Notes: generated by a model not told the origin, from the letters alone. A stretch of 59,174 bases of DNA from Bacteroidales bacterium (GCA_019416285.1 DXXM01000018.1:1-59174), one strand, 5' to 3'; positions 1 to 8,865 are shown, counted from the first letter of the stretch. Made by a program: numbers and translations.

Positions 1-51
1 CATCTCAACCTTGTGACCCCTCATTTTCACTTTTGTTTTTAAACAGCCTCT
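1..51. repeat. Contig-end inverted repeat, left copy
   Basis: The first 51 nt are the exact reverse complement of positions 59123-59173. Read outward from the unique sequence, both copies begin AGAGGCTGTTTAAAAACAAA, an end that would suit an insertion sequence or other dispersed element. No transposase is visible because the sequence stops here. The simplest reading is that the assembly broke in two copies of the same multi-copy repeat. Confidence 0.8.
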
Positions 52-100
52 AAATCTTTGACCATCACGACGGATGGCAGTCTTTTTGCAAATCCGCTTC

Positions 101-484
101 CTATCGCTCTACAAGGTTGGGCACGGGACCGTACTGGTTCGGGACGGGCTGACTGTCGATAACCATGAAGTATATGAGGATAATCTGACCGATAAAGGGG
201 ATAAGGTTGATGAATATCCACCATCCGGAACGGTTTGTGTCATGGAGACGGCGCACAATCAGACCGAGCGAGGGCAGAAGAATAGCAAGCGAGAAAAGAC
301 CGCTGACTATGTACTCGATGGTATCGCTCCAGCAGAAAACCACTGCGATTACGCAGCCCGCAATAAGGCCGAAAAGCTGAAACCACCAGAACTCCGAGCG
401 CGAGGCGCGGCCGTTGAAATTGCAATAGTTGACGGTGAGAGCGCGATTGACAGCCTCGCCGAATGTCACTTGTCGTTGATACAT
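101..484 (-). CDS. DUF805 family inner-membrane protein
   Basis: This is a 127-residue protein of the DUF805 type, whose function is unknown. After a soluble start (MYQRQVTFGEAVNRAL) come the family's typical blocks: NGRASRSEFWWFQLF, two or three hydrophobic helices, and RRLHDTNRSGWW ahead of a last helix. The reading frame is open further upstream, but the start at 484 gives the usual family N-terminus. It also lies downstream of the promoter at 553-584, which the upstream alternative at 583 would overlap. The gene is transcribed away from the DUF4494 gene. The family assignment is firm and the role is not known. Confidence 0.85.
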   Translation of the reverse strand: MYQRQVTFGEAVNRALTVNYCNFNGRASRSEFWWFQLFGLIAGCVIAVVFCWSDTIEYIVSGLFSLAILLPSLGLIVRRLHDTNRSGWWIFINLIPFIGQIILIYFMVIDSQPVPNQYGPVPNLVER

Positions 485-552
485 TGTCTTGTAATTTTTA
501 TGTTGTTGATATATGTTGTTGAGTCTCTTAGGAGTATGAATCCTATATTGTG

Positions 553-584
553 CAAATATACGGATATAACAACTTATTACCAAA
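553..584 (-). promoter_or_regulatory. Bacteroidetes-type promoter for the DUF805 gene
   Basis: On the minus strand TTTG (581-584) is followed after 20 nt by TATATTTG (553-560). This fits the -33/-7 pattern of the Bacteroidetes primary sigma factor and leaves a leader of roughly 60 nt. Confidence 0.65.
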
Positions 585-593
585 AAAAATCAC

Positions 594-601
594 TAACTTT
601 G
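594..601 (+). promoter_or_regulatory. Probable -7 box (TAACTTTG) for the DUF4494 gene
   Basis: TAACTTTG matches the TAnnTTTG consensus and lies 55 nt before the ATG at 657. A clear TTTG -33 box is not seen. It is back to back with the DUF805 promoter and probably drives the long rightward gene series. Confidence 0.5.
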
Positions 602-656
602 CACTCTTGACAGAAATTTATAAACAATTCAATAAAACACATAACATATTACAACA

Positions 657-1109
657 ATGGCAAACTGGTTTGAGACTAAAGTCCGTTATGACAAGACAAT
701 GGAAAACGGTTCAATCAAGAAAGTGACCGAGGCATATATGGTCGACGCCCTCTCTTTCACTGAGGCAGAGGCCCGTATATCCGAAGAAATCTCACACTTT
801 ACATCCGAATTTTCAGTGTCGGCAGTCAAGCGTACCAAAATCGCCGAAATTTTCCGCGAGCGCACAGGCGACAAATGGTATCTCGTCAAGGTAGCGTTCA
901 TCACCCTCGACGAAAAGACCGCTGTCGAGAAAAAGTCAATCTCGCAGATTCTCGTGGCCGCCGACTCTTTCAAGGAGGCTTTCGACAATTTCATGGAAGG
1001 CATGAAAGGCACGATGGCTGATTTCGAAATCAACACCATCCAGGAGACACTCATCATGGATGTCTACGACGCCGACCTTTCAGGCAACAGCGAGAGCAAG
1101 GAGGCATAA
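657..1109 (+). CDS. DUF4494 domain-containing protein
   Basis: This 150-residue soluble protein has no signal peptide. The opening MANWFETKVRYDK and the block GDKWYLVKVAFITLDEK are what I recall of DUF4494, a Bacteroidetes-specific family of unknown function often found next to yggS. The protein looks like a compact alpha/beta fold with an acidic tail. It is the first gene of a rightward series and is followed 73 nt later by yggS, so the two may be co-transcribed. No catalytic motif is visible. Confidence 0.8.
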   Translation: MANWFETKVRYDKTMENGSIKKVTEAYMVDALSFTEAEARISEEISHFTSEFSVSAVKRTKIAEIFRERTGDKWYLVKVAFITLDEKTAVEKKSISQILVAADSFKEAFDNFMEGMKGTMADFEINTIQETLIMDVYDADLSGNSESKEA

Positions 1110-1182
1110 CAGCCCCCGGCTCTCCTTCCTCTCTTCCCACGTATATACATTAATATAATAAGTAATCGTACAAAACATCGGA

Positions 1183-1857
1183 ATGGCAGGCCAGATAAGC
1201 AAAAATCTGCTCGGACTCCGCGAGGCGATACCCGCGGGAGTCGAACTTGTGGCAGTATCGAAATTTCATCCGGCAGAAGCTCTGATGGAGGCTTATTCGG
1301 CCGGACAGAGAATCTTCGGCGAAAGCCGCGCACTCGAACTCGAGGCCAAGGCCGCGGAGCTCCCCGACGATATAGTGTGGCATTTCATCGGCCATCTGCA
1401 GACCAACAAGGTGCGCAAGGTAGTGGCCCACGCCACCATGATTCACAGCATCGACTCCGAAAGACTCCTGCGGGCCGTCGACGATGAGGCTGCGAAGGCC
1501 GGACGCCGCATAAGCGTGCTCCTCCAGCTGCATGTGGCCAGGGAGGAGACCAAATTCGGTTTCACTCCCGAAGAGCTGCTGGACTTCGTCACTCCCGCGC
1601 TTCTCGGCTCGCTCAAGGCCACGGAAATCCGCGGCGTGATGGGCATGGCCTCCAATGTCGACGACGAGGAGCGCATCCGCGCCGACTTCCGTGAAATCCG
1701 CGCCACTTTCGACGCACTGCGGGCGGGAGTGTTCGCCGGCCGTCCCGGATTCGACACCGTCAGCATGGGCATGAGCCATGACTGGCTCCTTGCCGTCAGC
1801 GAAGGGAGCAACATGATTCGCGTGGGCACCTCGATTTTCGGCGAAAGGGAATACTGA
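1183..1857 (+). CDS. yggS: YggS-family pyridoxal phosphate homeostasis protein
   Basis: The 224-residue protein belongs to the single-domain alanine-racemase-fold family (YggS/PLPBP). These proteins bind pyridoxal phosphate and buffer its pool without known enzymatic turnover. The PLP lysine is K27 in VAVSKFHP, and the family blocks WHFIGHLQTNK, MGMA and SMGMSHDW are all present. Length is normal. A PLP synthesis gene, pdxJ, lies about 7 kb away on the other strand, but not in the same operon. The next gene starts 21 nt downstream, so read-through into the nonulosonate genes is likely. Confidence 0.93.
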   Translation: MAGQISKNLLGLREAIPAGVELVAVSKFHPAEALMEAYSAGQRIFGESRALELEAKAAELPDDIVWHFIGHLQTNKVRKVVAHATMIHSIDSERLLRAVDDEAAKAGRRISVLLQLHVAREETKFGFTPEELLDFVTPALLGSLKATEIRGVMGMASNVDDEERIRADFREIRATFDALRAGVFAGRPGFDTVSMGMSHDWLLAVSEGSNMIRVGTSIFGEREY

Positions 1858-1878
1858 TTCAAAAAAACTGACAAGGAT

Positions 1879-3066
1879 ATGCAGCAAAGCGCACAGACAG
1901 GCTCCCGACAGAGAAAAATAGCCGTAGCCACAGGCACCCGCGCCGACTGGGGGCTTCTCAGCGGTATTGCGCGCGCACTCGCGGAGCGCCAGGACTGCCA
2001 TGTCGACATCCTTGCCACCAACATGCACCTGAATCCGCGCTACGGCAACACCCTCAGCGAGATTATAGCCGACGGTTTCCCCGAGGCCGTCCGGATTCCC
2101 ATTCCGGACTCCACCGACTCGCCCGTTGGCGCGGTCGGAGCCATGGCGCGCTGCATGGAGGGGATGGCCGCGGTGCTCGACCGCCTGCGACCGGACCTCA
2201 TCGTAATCCTCGGCGACCGCTTCGAGATGCTTGCCACGGCGACTGCGGCGCTCATGCTCCGCATACCCATAGTCCACATAGCCGGTGGCGAGATTTCCGA
2301 AGGCGCCATCGACGACAGCATCCGTCATGCCATCACCAAGATGTCGGCGCTCCACCTCACCGCCACCGAGCCTTACCGCCAACGCGTCATAGCGATGGGC
2401 GAGGCCCCCGAAAGGGTAATCAACACCGGAGCCATCGGCGTCTACAACATAATGCACGAGCCGCTGATGACTCGCGAGGAACTCGAAGCCTCAGTGGGGA
2501 TGGCTCTTCCGGAAGGCTCGATGCTCGTGACATATCATCCCGCAACTCTCGACGACTCTGACCCGGCCACGCTCTGCGATGCCCTTCTTGCCGCGCTCGA
2601 CCGTTTCCCCGGGTCAAACGTCATCATAACATACCCCAACAACGACTCCCGCGGCCGCGTCATCATAGACCGCATCGAGGCTTACGGACGCGCCAATCCC
2701 GGCAGAGTCCGCGTGATTCCCTCGCTCGGTAAACTGCGCTATCTCTCGGCCCTGCGCTGCGTCTCGGCAGTGGTCGGCAACTCCTCCAGCGGCATTGTCG
2801 AAGTGCCGTCGATGGGCATACCGACCGTCGACATAGGTATCCGTCAGCGCGGACGTCTCTGCGGCGACTCGGTGATACACTGCGGCGACTCTACCGAAGA
2901 AATCGCCCGCGCAATCACATTCGCTCTCAGCAATGAGGGTCAGCGCAAGGCACGCGAGTCGGAAAATCCCTATTTCCGCCCCGACACGCTGGAAATTATG
3001 GTGAAAGCCATAGCCAAAACCCCGCTCGAAACACTCCGGAGCAAAAAATTTTACGACAGACCATGA
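1879..3066 (+). CDS. neuC: Hydrolysing UDP-sugar 2-epimerase, NeuC/LegG type
   Basis: This 395-residue enzyme belongs to the hydrolysing UDP-GlcNAc 2-epimerase family, which releases ManNAc (NeuC) or a diacetamido-hexose (LegG) for nonulosonic acid synthesis. Visible family blocks are GTRADWGLL (19-27), LGDRFE (111-116), HIAGGEISEGAIDDSIRH (133-150) and a late VGNSSSGIVEVPSMGIPTV. Its stop overlaps the start of the cytidylyltransferase gene by 4 nt (ATGA), which suggests coupled translation. Sequence alone cannot separate NeuC from LegG. The PtmE-like gene two positions downstream favours a legionaminic-acid-like product. No NeuB/LegI synthase is in this window. Confidence 0.85.
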   Translation: MQQSAQTGSRQRKIAVATGTRADWGLLSGIARALAERQDCHVDILATNMHLNPRYGNTLSEIIADGFPEAVRIPIPDSTDSPVGAVGAMARCMEGMAAVLDRLRPDLIVILGDRFEMLATATAALMLRIPIVHIAGGEISEGAIDDSIRHAITKMSALHLTATEPYRQRVIAMGEAPERVINTGAIGVYNIMHEPLMTREELEASVGMALPEGSMLVTYHPATLDDSDPATLCDALLAALDRFPGSNVIITYPNNDSRGRVIIDRIEAYGRANPGRVRVIPSLGKLRYLSALRCVSAVVGNSSSGIVEVPSMGIPTVDIGIRQRGRLCGDSVIHCGDSTEEIARAITFALSNEGQRKARESENPYFRPDTLEIMVKAIAKTPLETLRSKKFYDRP

Positions 3067-3752
3067 GCAAGCCACTCTTCATCATTCCGGCACGCGGAGG
3101 AAGCAAGGGAATACCGCGCAAGAACATCAAGGAACTGTGCGGCCGCCCGCTCATCCACTACTCCATCGAGCTCGCCCGCGCTTTTGCCCCTGACTCACAC
3201 ATCATCGTCTCCACCGACGACGACGAAATCCGCACCGTGGCCTCACGCACCGATCTGCCCGTCCCCTATATGCGTCCCGCTGAACTCGGCGGCGACCGCG
3301 TGGGCTCGCGTGAGGTGATACTCGACGCCATGGACTGGGCCGACAGTCAGGGTATCGGCTACGATTGCGTGGTGCTTCTGCAACCCACATCGCCGATGCG
3401 CATCCCCGCAGACGTCAGCGGCGCGCTCGCGCTATATACCCCCGACGTCGACATGGTTGTTAGCGTCACGGAAGCCTCCTGCAACCCCTACTACGACTGT
3501 TTCGAGACGCAGCCCGACGGCACTCTCCACGTTTCCAAGGGTGACGGTGCCTATACCCGCCGCCAGGATGCCCCGAAAGCGTGGCAATACAACGGCGCGG
3601 TCTACGTCATCAACCCCGACTCCATCCGCCGCATGACTCTCGGAGAGTTTCCGTGCCGGATACCCTACGAAATGCCCCGCTCGCGCTCCGTCGACCTCGA
3701 CACGCCGCTTGACTGGACTATAGTCGAGAGTCTCATGTCGGCCACGAGTTGA
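3063..3752 (+). CDS. neuA: CMP-nonulosonate cytidylyltransferase, NeuA/LegF type
   Basis: The 229-residue protein activates a sialic-acid-like sugar with CTP to give the CMP donor. The nucleotide-binding signature RGGSKGIPRKN is at residues 11-21. Further family blocks are STDDDEI, LLQPTSPMR and QYNGAVYVINP. It has only the catalytic domain, with no esterase extension. It overlaps the epimerase gene by 4 nt and precedes the CBS-nucleotidyltransferase gene. Whether the substrate is Neu5Ac, KDN or legionaminate cannot be told from these motifs. Confidence 0.87.
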   Translation: MSKPLFIIPARGGSKGIPRKNIKELCGRPLIHYSIELARAFAPDSHIIVSTDDDEIRTVASRTDLPVPYMRPAELGGDRVGSREVILDAMDWADSQGIGYDCVVLLQPTSPMRIPADVSGALALYTPDVDMVVSVTEASCNPYYDCFETQPDGTLHVSKGDGAYTRRQDAPKAWQYNGAVYVINPDSIRRMTLGEFPCRIPYEMPRSRSVDLDTPLDWTIVESLMSATS

Positions 3753-3796
3753 TTTCTCTCTTAAAACCATCCACACATCTAAATCTCTTCACAGCC

Positions 3797-4855
3797 ATGC
3801 AGATTGACAGACATTTAATAGCTGAAAGCGCCCTTCTCATCGACGCAATCGGCCGCCTCAACGAACTTTCGGGCGGAGTGATGACCCTGATAGTCACTGA
3901 CGCGGAGGGGAGGATGTGTGGCACCCTGACCGACGGCGACGTGCGTCGTGCGCTCCTCTCGGGCGTCAGTCTCGACAGCCCGGTGAGCGATGCCATGTTC
4001 CGCAACTTCCGTTTTCTCCGTGAAGGCAACGCCAATCCCGAGACCATGCGCGAACTGCGCCGCCACCGCCTGACACTCATACCGGTGCTCGACGCCGACG
4101 GCCGCATCACCCGCGTAATCGACACCCGTGTGACGCGGACCATACTCCCCGTGAGCGCGATACTCATGGCTGGAGGCAAGGGGGAGCGCCTGCGCCCCAT
4201 GACCCTCACCACACCCAAACCGCTCCTCACCATAGGCGACAAGGCCATAATCGACTATAACATCGAGGCTCTCGCGGCCGTGGGAGTCGAGAACATATCC
4301 GTGACCGTCAACTATCTCGCCGAACAGCTTGAGGAGCATTTCTCGCAGCCCGTGGGAGGCGTGAAGGTCAGATGCGTCCGCGAGGACCGTCCGCTCGGCA
4401 CCATCGGCTCTGCATCGCTTGTCAGCCTCGCACCGGAAGGCGACACTATAGTCATGAACTCCGACCTGCTGACCACGATTTCATTCGAGGACCTCTACCT
4501 CCACCACCGCGCGCAGCAGGCCGACATCACGATTGCCGCCGTGCCCTACAATGTCTCCGTCCCCTATGCCATCCTCGACACCAACGAGGAGGGACTGGTG
4601 ACAGCCCTTGAGGAAAAGCCCTCGTATTCCTACTATGCCAACGCAGGCATCTACATTTTCTCCAACGCACTGCTGCACACGCTGAGCCCCGACAGAAAGA
4701 CCGATGCGACAGACCTCATCGAGAGCGCCATCGCCCAGGGCAAGCGCGTGAGCTACTTTCCAATCAACGGAACCTGGATTGACATAGGCTCGCCGGTCGA
4801 CTTCGCCCACGCACGCGAACTGATGCGCCATCTGCGCCAGACAACCGACCTCTGA
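3797..4855 (+). CDS. CBS-domain sugar nucleotidyltransferase, PtmE-like
   Basis: The 352-residue protein has a CBS-pair region (about 1-115, with GTLTDGDVRRALLSG) fused to a sugar-phosphate nucleotidyltransferase domain. The nucleotide loop is AGGKGERLRPMTLTTPKPLL (125-144). This order is that of Campylobacter PtmE, the GlcN-1-phosphate guanylyltransferase of legionaminic acid synthesis. A MobA-like or mannose-1-phosphate guanylyltransferase role is possible too. The start at 3797 is an ATG that gives the expected CBS start; the frame also has a TTG at 3749 overlapping the previous stop. The context beside neuC and neuA supports a role in making a nucleotide-activated precursor. Confidence 0.75.
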   Translation: MQIDRHLIAESALLIDAIGRLNELSGGVMTLIVTDAEGRMCGTLTDGDVRRALLSGVSLDSPVSDAMFRNFRFLREGNANPETMRELRRHRLTLIPVLDADGRITRVIDTRVTRTILPVSAILMAGGKGERLRPMTLTTPKPLLTIGDKAIIDYNIEALAAVGVENISVTVNYLAEQLEEHFSQPVGGVKVRCVREDRPLGTIGSASLVSLAPEGDTIVMNSDLLTTISFEDLYLHHRAQQADITIAAVPYNVSVPYAILDTNEEGLVTALEEKPSYSYYANAGIYIFSNALLHTLSPDRKTDATDLIESAIAQGKRVSYFPINGTWIDIGSPVDFAHARELMRHLRQTTDL

Positions 4856-4957
4856 GAAGGTGTTTAATTACAGGAGTCAAACACCCTCTAAGCAATCAAA
4901 TCCGCCCTCCGGATTGTTACATAGTAATCATCAAACATCTAATCATAGTCCGCTCCC

Positions 4958-6145
4958 ATGGCTGATTCCAACTTCATAGACTACGTTAAAGTCCTTTGCC
5001 GCTCGGGTAAAGGCGGTGCCGGCTCCCGGCATTTCTACCGCGCCAAGTATATCCCGAAAGGTGGTCCCGACGGTGGCGACGGCGGTCGCGGCGGTCACAT
5101 AATACTCCGCGGCAACTCCCACATGTGGACTCTGCTCCCCCTGCGTTACCGACGCCACATCTTCGCCGGCAACGGTCAGAGCGGTTCCGGCGGACGCTCC
5201 TTCGGCAAGGACGGAGAGGATGTGATAGTCGACGTCCCCTGCGGAACCGTAGTCTTCGATGCCGAGACCGGTGAATTTCTCTGCGAGGTGACTGCCGACG
5301 GCGAGGAAATCAAGCTGCTCCGCGGCGGCCGCGGCGGTCTGGGAAACTGGCACTTCAAAAGCGCCACAAACCGCACTCCGCGCTATGCCCAGCCCGGCGA
5401 ACCGGCCATCGAGAAAAGCATCATCATGGAGCTCAAGCTGCTGGCTGACGTGGGTCTGGTAGGTTTCCCAAATGCCGGAAAATCGACTCTCCTCTCGTCC
5501 ATCTCCGCAGCGCGCCCCAAAATAGCCGACTATCCCTTCACAACGATGGAGCCGCAACTCGGCATCGTGTCATACCGCGGCGACCAGTCATTCGTGATGG
5601 CCGACATCCCAGGTATCATCGAGGGTGCGAGCGAGGGCAAGGGTCTCGGCCTCCGTTTCCTCCGCCACATTGAGCGCAATGCAGTGCTCCTTTTCATGGT
5701 TCCGGCTGACGCCGACGACCTCAAGGCGCAATATGACATACTCGTGGGTGAGCTCGAACAATTCAACCCGCAGCTCGCCGACAAGCCACGTGTGCTCGCC
5801 GTATCGAAGAGCGACATGCTCGACGAGGAACTGATGGCTGAAATCGAGGCCACACTCCCCGAAGGTGTGCCCCACATCTTCATCTCCGCCGTGACAGGCA
5901 TGGGCCTCACCCAGCTCAAGGATATGCTCTGGAATGAAATCACCGACGAGCGCAACCGCATCGACGTCAGTCCGATTACCCACCGTCCGCTCGACGGCCA
6001 CCACCGTGTCCGCGAAGAGGACGAGTTCATATTCGAAAACGTACCCGCAATGCCCGAGGACGACGAGGATTATCTCGACGACGAGGACTTCGAAGGCGAG
6101 GACTACGGCTACGAAATGCTCGACGAGGACGAATTTGAGAGCTGA
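4958..6145 (+). CDS. obgE: Obg-family ribosome-assembly GTPase
   Basis: This is a 395-residue Obg/CgtA protein acting in late 50S assembly and stress control. It starts with the glycine-rich Obg fold (GKGGAGSRHFYR, GGDGGRGG). The G domain follows, with G1 GFPNAGKST at about 169-177, G3 near DIPGIIEGAS, and G4 as SKSD in place of NKxD. The C-terminus is a strongly acidic tail of about 60 residues, where other species carry an OCT domain. It is preceded by a 102-nt gap and followed after 6 nt by the YraN gene. Confidence 0.95.
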   Translation: MADSNFIDYVKVLCRSGKGGAGSRHFYRAKYIPKGGPDGGDGGRGGHIILRGNSHMWTLLPLRYRRHIFAGNGQSGSGGRSFGKDGEDVIVDVPCGTVVFDAETGEFLCEVTADGEEIKLLRGGRGGLGNWHFKSATNRTPRYAQPGEPAIEKSIIMELKLLADVGLVGFPNAGKSTLLSSISAARPKIADYPFTTMEPQLGIVSYRGDQSFVMADIPGIIEGASEGKGLGLRFLRHIERNAVLLFMVPADADDLKAQYDILVGELEQFNPQLADKPRVLAVSKSDMLDEELMAEIEATLPEGVPHIFISAVTGMGLTQLKDMLWNEITDERNRIDVSPITHRPLDGHHRVREEDEFIFENVPAMPEDDEDYLDDEDFEGEDYGYEMLDEDEFES

Positions 6146-6151
6146 TTCCGG

Positions 6152-6520
6152 ATGGCCGAACACAACGAACTCGGGAAATGGGGCGAGGAGGTGGCGCGCG
6201 AGCACCTCATCACTCAGGGCTACGCAATAGCCGGAGAGAATGTCCGTGCGGCCGGCGTGGAGATTGATTTCATAGCCACCAAAGATGACATCATCTGCTT
6301 TGTGGAGGTAAAGACTCGAGCCACTGAGTTCGTCGACCCCATCGACGCTGTCGACAGCCGCAAACGCCGGCGTCTCGTGCGTGCCGCCGATGCCTACATG
6401 CAGGCCTACGAAATTCCCCTCGAACCGCAGTTCGATATAATACTCGTCATCGGCAATCCGCTCAACTTCACCGTCGAACACATCCCCGACTCCTTCCATC
6501 CCACGCTAAACAACAGGTAA
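6152..6520 (+). CDS. YraN family protein (UPF0102)
   Basis: The 122-residue protein has the small Holliday-junction-resolvase-like nuclease fold of UPF0102. The putative metal-binding residues lie in VEIDFIATKDDIICFVEVKTR (D, E and K of a PD-(D/E)XK-like site). Activity has not been settled for the family. It starts 6 nt after the obg stop and is probably in the same transcript. It is the last gene before a palindromic repeat that separates it from the convergent tonB gene. Confidence 0.9.
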   Translation: MAEHNELGKWGEEVAREHLITQGYAIAGENVRAAGVEIDFIATKDDIICFVEVKTRATEFVDPIDAVDSRKRRRLVRAADAYMQAYEIPLEPQFDIILVIGNPLNFTVEHIPDSFHPTLNNR

Positions 6521-6535
6521 GCAATACCCTCCGCC

Positions 6536-6660
6536 GGAATAAAAAGGCTCATAGAAGGACAAAAGGAACAAGAGAAACATAATTTTTCGGTCAATCGGGA
6601 ATCTGTTCCCAAAATGCTGAAAACCTTATGTTTCTCTTGTTCCTTTTGTGCCTTTATTCC
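6536..6660. repeat. Palindromic repeat with conserved core, copy A
   Basis: Perfect 24-nt inner arms (6559-6582 and 6626-6649) enclose a 43-nt core at 6583-6625. Outer arms extend to 6536 and 6660, the left one carrying a 10-nt insertion. The core contains TCGGGAATCTGTTCCC and ends in ATGCTGAAAA. It is nearly the same as the inverted core of copy B at 22510-22625, whereas the arms differ. The element sits between convergent yraN and tonB and may also stop transcription. Confidence 0.8.
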
Positions 6661-6677
6661 TAATATCTGAGAATTAA

Positions 6678-7490
6678 TTATTTGAAATTATAGGTAATTG
6701 TGCCGGTCTGCGAGGCGGGGGCGTCGTTGTCGACCGAGAACTGCGACATACGCGCCGCGTTCACGCAGCTCTGACGGGCCGACTGGCTTGCTGCGGCGGC
6801 TCCTGTGCCCGAAAGATAGCTTGCCGATGTGACCTTGCCCTGGCGGTTGACGGAGACGCGCACTGTGATGGTGCCGAGAGGCGCGGAAGCCGGGCGATGC
6901 CAGTCGGCGAGCGAGCGCCCTTTCAGGTTGAAACCGGGACTGCCGCTCACGGCTCCCACCGTGGCGTTGCCGTCGGGACTACCCGCATTGCCCGAACCGG
7001 AACCACCGGTGCCTTTCTGTCCGAATTTGACCTTTCCGGCTATGGCTTTACGGGCTTCCTCCTCGCGTTTGGCTTTCGCAGCGGCCTCAAGTTCGGCCTT
7101 GGTGGGACCGGTCTTTTCCGGAGCAGGTTTCTTCTCGACCTTTGCGGGCGACGGACGCTCGGAGCTGATGACCGGAGCCGGTTCAGCAGGCTCGCCCGAA
7201 TTTACCAGCGACTCGGCTTCCGGAGCAGGCACCTCCTGCGCCTCTGCCTCGGCCGGAGCGGGCGTGCCGGTGTTCTGGGCAATTTCCGGGCGGTCGCCAA
7301 TCATGACATACTCGCCTCCGAAAAGCACCTCGGAAGAATCGACCGGAGGCCATGTACGCATCTCGACAGCCTCTCCGGGATAGCGGAGATAGAGCGTGAG
7401 GAGCAACACCGCTACCAAGACATGGAAAGCTACGGTTGCCAACAGAGCTATGAGCCGCTGACGGTTGTTGTCACTCTTTGATTCTGACAT
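6678..7490 (-). CDS. tonB: TonB-family energy transducer protein
   Basis: The 270-residue protein has one N-terminal membrane helix (about 13-35), a long Ala/Pro/Glu-rich periplasmic span (about 75-170), and a C-terminal domain with the TonB-like strand pattern GTITVRVSVNRQGKVTSASY. TonB carries the energy of the ExbB-ExbD proton channel to outer-membrane receptors such as the SusC and BtuB proteins in this window. It is the last gene of the pdxJ-exbB-exbD-tonB group. The C-terminal domain is short and Ala/Ser-rich, so it may be a specialised paralogue. Confidence 0.85.
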   Translation of the reverse strand: MSESKSDNNRQRLIALLATVAFHVLVAVLLLTLYLRYPGEAVEMRTWPPVDSSEVLFGGEYVMIGDRPEIAQNTGTPAPAEAEAQEVPAPEAESLVNSGEPAEPAPVISSERPSPAKVEKKPAPEKTGPTKAELEAAAKAKREEEARKAIAGKVKFGQKGTGGSGSGNAGSPDGNATVGAVSGSPGFNLKGRSLADWHRPASAPLGTITVRVSVNRQGKVTSASYLSGTGAAAASQSARQSCVNAARMSQFSVDNDAPASQTGTITYNFK

Positions 7491-7577
7491 GAACGGGATA
7501 TAAACGTGTGTGGGTCACACACACTGGGTTTTCGGTAATGGATGGGGAAATTGGTGTCGCACACGCACGGCGGACGC

Positions 7578-8030
7578 TCACCTGGGCTGAGCAGCGGCCT
7601 GCGGACGGGCCGATGCGGGAGCGGGCTTCGTGGCAAGCACCATCTTGAGATTATTCTGCGCTCCGAGGTCGAGCACTCTCACGAGAGTGCCGTAAGTTAC
7701 CTCCTCGTCGGCATAGACGGCTATATAGTCGTCGCCGCCTTCCGGTTTCGCAGCCTGGAGCTGGAGGAAGGCGAGGAGCGAGTCGAGGCCGACGGGCGCG
7801 GGTTCCGACTCGTCGGCAGTGACATAGATGGCACCCTCCTTATCTATATAGACGCGTGTGGTGGGTTTCAGCGCGGTCTGCTTGGAGCTCTCCGGCAGAT
7901 TCACCTCAAGGGCCGTCGGAAACACGAAGGTCGAAGTGACCATGAAAAATATCAGCAGCAGGAAAATGACATCGGTCATTGACGCCATCGAGAAAGCCGC
8001 CATCATGGTGTTTTGTCGTTTCAGGGCCAT
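7578..8030 (-). CDS. exbD: ExbD-family biopolymer transport protein
   Basis: This 150-residue inner-membrane protein has one helix near residues 18-36 (MTDVIFLLLIFFMVTSTF). The conserved proton-carrying aspartate is D20. A periplasmic domain follows, with the family phrase VNLPES. It works with ExbB as the proton-driven stator for TonB. It lies between exbB and tonB with gaps of 57 and 87 nt. Length and domain layout are normal for the family. Confidence 0.93.
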   Translation of the reverse strand: MALKRQNTMMAAFSMASMTDVIFLLLIFFMVTSTFVFPTALEVNLPESSKQTALKPTTRVYIDKEGAIYVTADESEPAPVGLDSLLAFLQLQAAKPEGGDDYIAVYADEEVTYGTLVRVLDLGAQNNLKMVLATKPAPASARPQAAAQPR

Positions 8031-8087
8031 AGTTGCTTATGGTTGGGGGTTGTACGGGTGGTGATGGATGGAAGAAGGAGGGACGGC

Positions 8088-8795
8088 TTATGCCGGCTCG
8101 TTGAGAAGGTCCATGAACTCCATGGTCTTGGCCTCGAGAGCGTTCATGACCTTGTTGATGCGTGCCACGAGGTAGTTGTAGGCAAACAGGGCGATGATAC
8201 CCACGATAAGACCTGCCACTGTAGTGACAAGGGCGGCATAGATACCGTCGGCGAGCACGGCGATGTTGGCGCTCGAACCTGCCGAGGCGAGATTGAAGAA
8301 TGCGTCGACCATACCGATTACCGTACCGAGAAAGCCTATCATCGGGCCGCCTGCCGCTGTGGTGGCAAGCCAGGGAAGCCCTTTTTCAAGAGTGGCGATT
8401 TCGATGTTGCCGGTATTCTCGATGGTGACGAGCACATCGTTCATCGGACGACCGATGCGGCTGATGCCCTTGCCGATCAGACGGGCGTAGGGAGTGTCGG
8501 TCTTTGAGCAGAGGCGGCGTGCGCTCTCGATTTCACCGTCGTGGATATACTCGCGGATGCGGTCCATGAAAGAACTGTCCTCTTTCTGCGCGCGGCGTAT
8601 CACCAGACAGCGCTCCACAAAGATATAGATGCACACAAGCGAAAGAATCGCAAGCGGAATCATAATCCATCCGCCACGCATGGTGAGATCCCACACCGAA
8701 AGCTCCTGGGCCATCTCGCCGGCCTGAGCCTGCACAGCCTCGTTATAATTCATGGCAGCAGTGGCCACTGTATCGACAAACTCCTGTTGAAACAT
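8088..8795 (-). CDS. exbB: ExbB/TolQ-family proton channel protein
   Basis: The 235-residue protein has three membrane helices: about 42-62 (MIPLAILSLVCIYIFVERCL), about 130-150 (GGPMIGFLGTVIGMVDAF) and about 170-198 (IYAALVTTVAGLIVGIIALFAYN). The cytoplasmic loop contains ATLEKGLPWLATTA. It forms the channel for ExbD and energises TonB. It follows pdxJ by 70 nt and precedes exbD. ExbB and TolQ are hard to tell apart, but a TonB gene in the same group favours ExbB. Confidence 0.92.
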   Translation of the reverse strand: MFQQEFVDTVATAAMNYNEAVQAQAGEMAQELSVWDLTMRGGWIMIPLAILSLVCIYIFVERCLVIRRAQKEDSSFMDRIREYIHDGEIESARRLCSKTDTPYARLIGKGISRIGRPMNDVLVTIENTGNIEIATLEKGLPWLATTAAGGPMIGFLGTVIGMVDAFFNLASAGSSANIAVLADGIYAALVTTVAGLIVGIIALFAYNYLVARINKVMNALEAKTMEFMDLLNEPA

Positions 8796-8865
8796 TGTAT
8801 TTCTTCTATGATTACTTTAAATATATTGTAAACTCTTAGCTCTTTTGACCGAATCCGGCCGCCCC

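Noticed and set aside
74..610. 178-codon plus-strand frame across the DUF805 gene
   Set aside because: It is the antisense of a well-recognised membrane protein and runs through both divergent promoters.
1150..2457. 435-codon minus-strand frame opposite yggS and neuC
   Set aside because: Long antisense frames are expected from the codon bias of this DNA; the plus strand carries two clear families here. The same holds for long antisense frames opposite obg, era, ilvB and btuB.
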